A DNA stretch of 64,000 nucleotides from Phymorhynchus buccinoides. Lineage: Eukaryota > Mollusca > Gastropoda > Neogastropoda > Raphitomidae. The notes under the pieces are model-generated. The model did not search any database and had not been told where the DNA came from. It was given only the letters and a program-made list of their open reading frames with translations. Location of the stretch: assembly GCA_017654935.2 (NCBI GenBank), contig CM065680.1, forward strand, positions 36,025,155 to 36,089,154. The letters run 5' to 3'. Position numbers and translations under genes: made by a program. Below, one piece after another: positions 60,632 through 64,000 of this stretch (the stretch's first letter is position 1; the number at the start of each line of letters is the position of its first letter).

Positions 60632-61872
60632 CTGAACACATGAACACATAGTACACACACATAAAGACACACATTGCTATCAATTGCCGTGCATGCACAT
60701 GTGCACACGACACACATACACCTTGGCCCAGTTGTTGTTGTTGTTTTTTTTCAGAACAATCGAGGCCCATATCCATGAAATCAAAATCAGTAAGTGCATT
60801 CGCATAAATGTCTTTGAAATAAACAGCCATATTTGATTATAATAACACAAAAATCTGAGACAATGCAGATTGTCTGATGATGGCGTTCATCAAGTTTGAT
60901 TGGCATCTACATCCTCGTGCGGTGACTATATCAAGATATTATCATGATTTTGTGGGGGAAAAAGGGGGAAATACGTGTCATATAAGCATCCTACTAGTTT
61001 ACGAAAGACTGTATAAGGGAAGATAGTCATCTGGTCTCTTTGTGTGCCCTATATGATATGATCGACATAACCACTGGTATGTCCTTTTAAACAGGACACA
61101 TTTTACACTTCGATAGGCCAGTTGAATTCTCCGTTCAGTTCCAGTCTGAGTTTTTGGATGCTTCCACTGTGAAAAGTGTAACTGTCCCACAACGTAACTC
61201 TATCAGCCCGGTTCGCCGAGCCTTAAAGTAATCCACTTACCCTTTTAAAGACTATCTTTGGTATTACTATATCCAATTTAAATTAGCGTAGAAGAAAAAC
61301 AAAATGTTGATAGGAATAGAATATAATTCATAAAAAATAGAAACAAAAGGACCTCATAATGGAAAAACTTGATTTTTAGGCAAATATTTTTGGCCCTGCC
61401 CTTTTAATTTTCAATAACTCTAGTCTCCTTTCCCCCATAAAAAACAACCAAGATAATGCCATCATTGATTTTAAAGAACGCTCATGGAGAGTCATTCAGG
61501 CATCATGATAGTCAGAAGTCCCATCCTCTGAAAACTCGGGTAAGGGCTATCTATGCCCTAGACTGAAGAGGGACAACATTGAAATGATTCCGAACACCAA
61601 CCAAAAAAGGCTAATATAGTGATAAAATCACTTCTAAATCTATTAGGCCCTCAAGGATAATACTGATCAAAGGCAAAACCTCTGACATGTAGGCCAATCC
61701 TCTGTCAGAAATTCTTAATCTCTCTGATCCTCTGACACTTCTGATGCCTGTCAATTGTTTAAAGATTTCATAATTCGCAGTATTACATGTAAAAATGCAT
61801 TCATCCTACCTTGGTGTCTCTTATAAACTTTATTTTCAAAGAAAACGTCAATATGGCAGTGTGTAGCAGAGT

Positions 61873-61981
61873 CTTTGGATTTTGTTCCTCTGGCGATGAT
61901 TCGCTAAGGCGTTGCAACTCGTTCTTTGCAACGCTCTCTTTCTTTTGTTTTTCAGCTTTTCAAACTGATCTTCCATTGGCT
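61873..61981 (-). pseudogene. RRS1: RRS1 exon 7, inverted third copy
   Basis: Matches exon 7 with one A lost in the Lys run and an insertion in LRNIARG. The donor GT after TCCAAAG is missing (reads TCCAAAGACTCTG). Confidence 0.8.
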
Positions 61982-62901
61982 CTGAAACCACAACACAAAC
62001 GTAAAAGCAAAGGTGGGGGGTATTTTAACAGCACCGTATAATTTACAAAAAACAAATAACTGAATTTCCTTTCTGACATCCTTTAAACCGTAAATTTCAA
62101 ACAAATATAAACAAAGGGGAACAAACACATCACCACATTAACATATTTTGGGCAACACAAAAAGTCTAAACTACTGTAATTCTAAGAAAGTTAAATCTGA
62201 TATGCACGTGCATGCACCATGGATCGAATGAAACTGTCCCAGACAAGAAAAATCATAGGACAATATCCTGCTCTTGCAAAATCATAAGACATTAGACAAT
62301 CCTGCCCAGTTTTAAAAAATTTGAATAGTAAATTTGCCAAGACAGGCAAAACACAATAGGACCATTTTCAGTTTTAAATAGACTCTGTCTCGGGGCCTCA
62401 GGACATCACTGCTTAATGGCTTCTTGTTTTTATAATTTTTCCTCTTGAAAACCATGTCCCATTTTAAAGTTAAAAAAATTTTTTTTTATGAAAAAACCCC
62501 AAAGCATAACACTTTCTCAAGGGGAAATTTCTTTTGATATTTTATATAGACGCTACTACCCAACCTAGAGGGTGTCAACAATCTGATCAAAATAGTCAAA
62601 TGTTTAATGTAGAATTAGTGTCGTAACATGTAGAATTAGCAGCTCCAGCAATCTCTTACACTTCATATTCTAAATTTACTTAACACGAGCGTTTAAGACA
62701 CTGCGCAGCACATTTTCTGCTCCAGTGACCTTGACCTTTGACCATGACCTTATTTGTGGTGCTTGGCCTAGAATAACCTAGGTGCACTATGTGCATGCAA
62801 AATTCCGTTCAAATGTTATCGTCTTAACATTGTTCAGCCATGACAGACAGAATTGCGAGATTTACAAATCATAAAAGATGCAGTAGTAAACCAAATCTCA
62901 C

Positions 62902-62976
62902 CAGCATTCTCGGTACCTCCAGTGCCCAACTCTTGGAGGGGTCCTTCGATTGTAGCCCCATCGTCGCGTTGTATTG
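62902..62976 (-). pseudogene. RRS1: RRS1 exon 6, inverted third copy
   Basis: 75 bases against 76 in the intact exon, so frame is lost. Both splice dinucleotides are still present (CTCAC and CTGCAA on the + strand). Confidence 0.8.
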
Positions 62977-63117
62977 CTGCAATAAGAGATTGTTATTCAT
63001 ACTCATTCAAAGACTACTTTATTATCTCAACTGTGAAAATTTATCACGTGGTTTGTATTGCTAATAGTACTTAACCTTTCCGTGCAACGGTTTGGTTCAC
63101 GTATGGCTGCTGGGTCA

Positions 63118-63618
63118 GGATCCTGAACCAGAGAACGGTGCAGCACCCTATTAACTGCTGCTTGCAGAGACCTGACCGGTGACGGTGCAGCACCCTACTA
63201 CTGCTGCTGCAGAGACTGACCGGGAGGACGGTGCAGCATCCTACCGCTGCTGCAGAGACTGAACCGGGAGACGGTTCAGCACCCTACTGCTGCTGCAGAG
63301 ACTGAACCAGGAGACGGTGCAGCACCCTACTGCTGCTGCAGGATCTGAACCGGGAGATGGTGCAGCACCCTACTGCTGCTGCAGGATCTGAACCGGGAGA
63401 CGGTTCAGCACCCTACTGCTGCTGCAGGATCTGAACCGGGAGACGGTGCAGCACCCTACTGCTGCTGCAGACTGAACCGGGAGACGGTGCAGCACCCTAC
63501 TACTGCTGCAGAGACTGAACCGGGAGACCGTGCAGCACCCTACTGCTGCTGCAGACTGAACCGGGAGACGGTGCAGCACCCTACTGCTGCTGCAGAGACT
63601 GAACCGGGAGACGGTGCT
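63118..63618 (-). repeat. 43-bp minisatellite, inverted third copy
   Basis: About 12 units of the reverse-complement repeat (GGGAGACGGTGCAGCACCCT...). Several have 1-3 base gaps, so the period is irregular here. Confidence 0.9.
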
Positions 63619-64000
63619 GCAGTCACTGGCTGCATGAACTTTGAAAAATTCTCTAGCTTCCCCATTTTCGGTGTAAGGGAAACAACCTCTCTTAAATGCG
63701 TTCTATGGATATCTTAGCTAGGTTATCGATGCTAGTTTGGATGCCTCTAACGTGTACACGTGCAAGAATGTGAGATTGGAATGCTGAACCCGGTATCAGG
63801 TTTTTCCGACTAAGCAGTCAGGAATTTCACCGGCAAAAAAATGTCTGCTTACCACAAGCGTGGGTTGCATTTCTCCGTCAAAGAGGTGCTTGAAATAATT
63901 TTACAATGTGGGTCGGGTGATGAAGATAGTGACAGAAGTGGAAACTCATGAGGAAGAAGATGAAAGATTTTTGTTCGATGATGTACTGCAAAGCAGCGAT

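Larger units (their letters stand above)
59256..64000 (-). repeat. Third copy of the RRS1 block, inverted and error-rich
   Basis: Reads as the reverse complement of roughly 32740 down to 28080, element by element: SINE fragment, interspersed repeats (about 59900-60070 and 60990-61250), exons 8, 7 and 6, the 43-bp minisatellite (63118-63618) and the 28.1-kb acidic frame at the window end. Divergence is far higher than between the two direct laps and is dominated by single-base indels and substitutions spread equally over exons and introns. That is typical of an unpolished long-read contig. A diverged inverted pseudogene is the alternative. Confidence 0.9.

Noticed and set aside
59256..64000. 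Functional inverted RRS1 gene
   Set aside because: Exons 6-8 are frameshifted, one donor is lost, and errors are uniform over exons and introns, fitting low sequence quality.

Overview
This is a nuclear genomic window from an invertebrate animal, most likely a marine mollusc and plausibly a gastropod (inference). The grounds are long introns, many short inverted-repeat transposons, tRNA-derived SINE and non-LTR LINE fragments, very long (CA)n and (GA)n tracts, and TTAGGG-like arrays. There are no bacterial features. Most of the long open frames are read-through of simple repeats, not genes.

Layout. Positions 1-14,450 are a repeat-dense intergenic zone. It holds CA/GA microsatellites, poly-C/poly-G runs, two minisatellite or tandem arrays (3262-4135 and 6659-7297), several foldback elements, a decayed LINE ORF1 with CCHC knuckles (9862-11158) and shuffled fragments of a LINE reverse transcriptase (12,040-14,440). 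From 14,901 to 35,140 on the + strand lies one complete gene, the ribosome biogenesis regulator RRS1. It has ten coding exons whose phases all join, giving 345 residues, and an ETS-type site sits about 45 bases upstream of its start. Its introns are full of MITEs, a LINE copy, a 43-bp minisatellite and SINEs.

Convergent to RRS1, on the - strand, is the 3' end of a Slo/BK-type calcium-activated potassium channel gene. A penultimate exon (44,793 up to a breakpoint at about 44,862) carries the RYVITNP...LLPTD signature. It can splice in phase 0 either to a long terminal exon (43,163-43,963; 266-residue Ser/Pro-rich tail) or to a short one (40,652-40,774; 40-residue basic Gln/Ala tail).

Structure of the assembly. 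Within that channel exon the sequence jumps back to RRS1 intron 3, and 23,187-37,294 is repeated as 44,863-58,755 in the same orientation at about 98-99% identity, with indels. This second lap carries RRS1 exons 4-10 again. It runs into exactly 500 N (58,756-59,255). After the gap, 59,256-64,000 is a third, inverted and much noisier copy of about 32,740 down to 28,080, with frameshifted RRS1 exons 8, 7 and 6. The pattern is either a real 21.7-kb tandem duplication or, perhaps more likely, unresolved haplotypes plus an unpolished contig. I saw no new multi-gene system; the most informative observations are the alternative channel tails, the duplication structure, the RRS1 tail repeat-number difference, and the TTAGGG-bearing foldback family.
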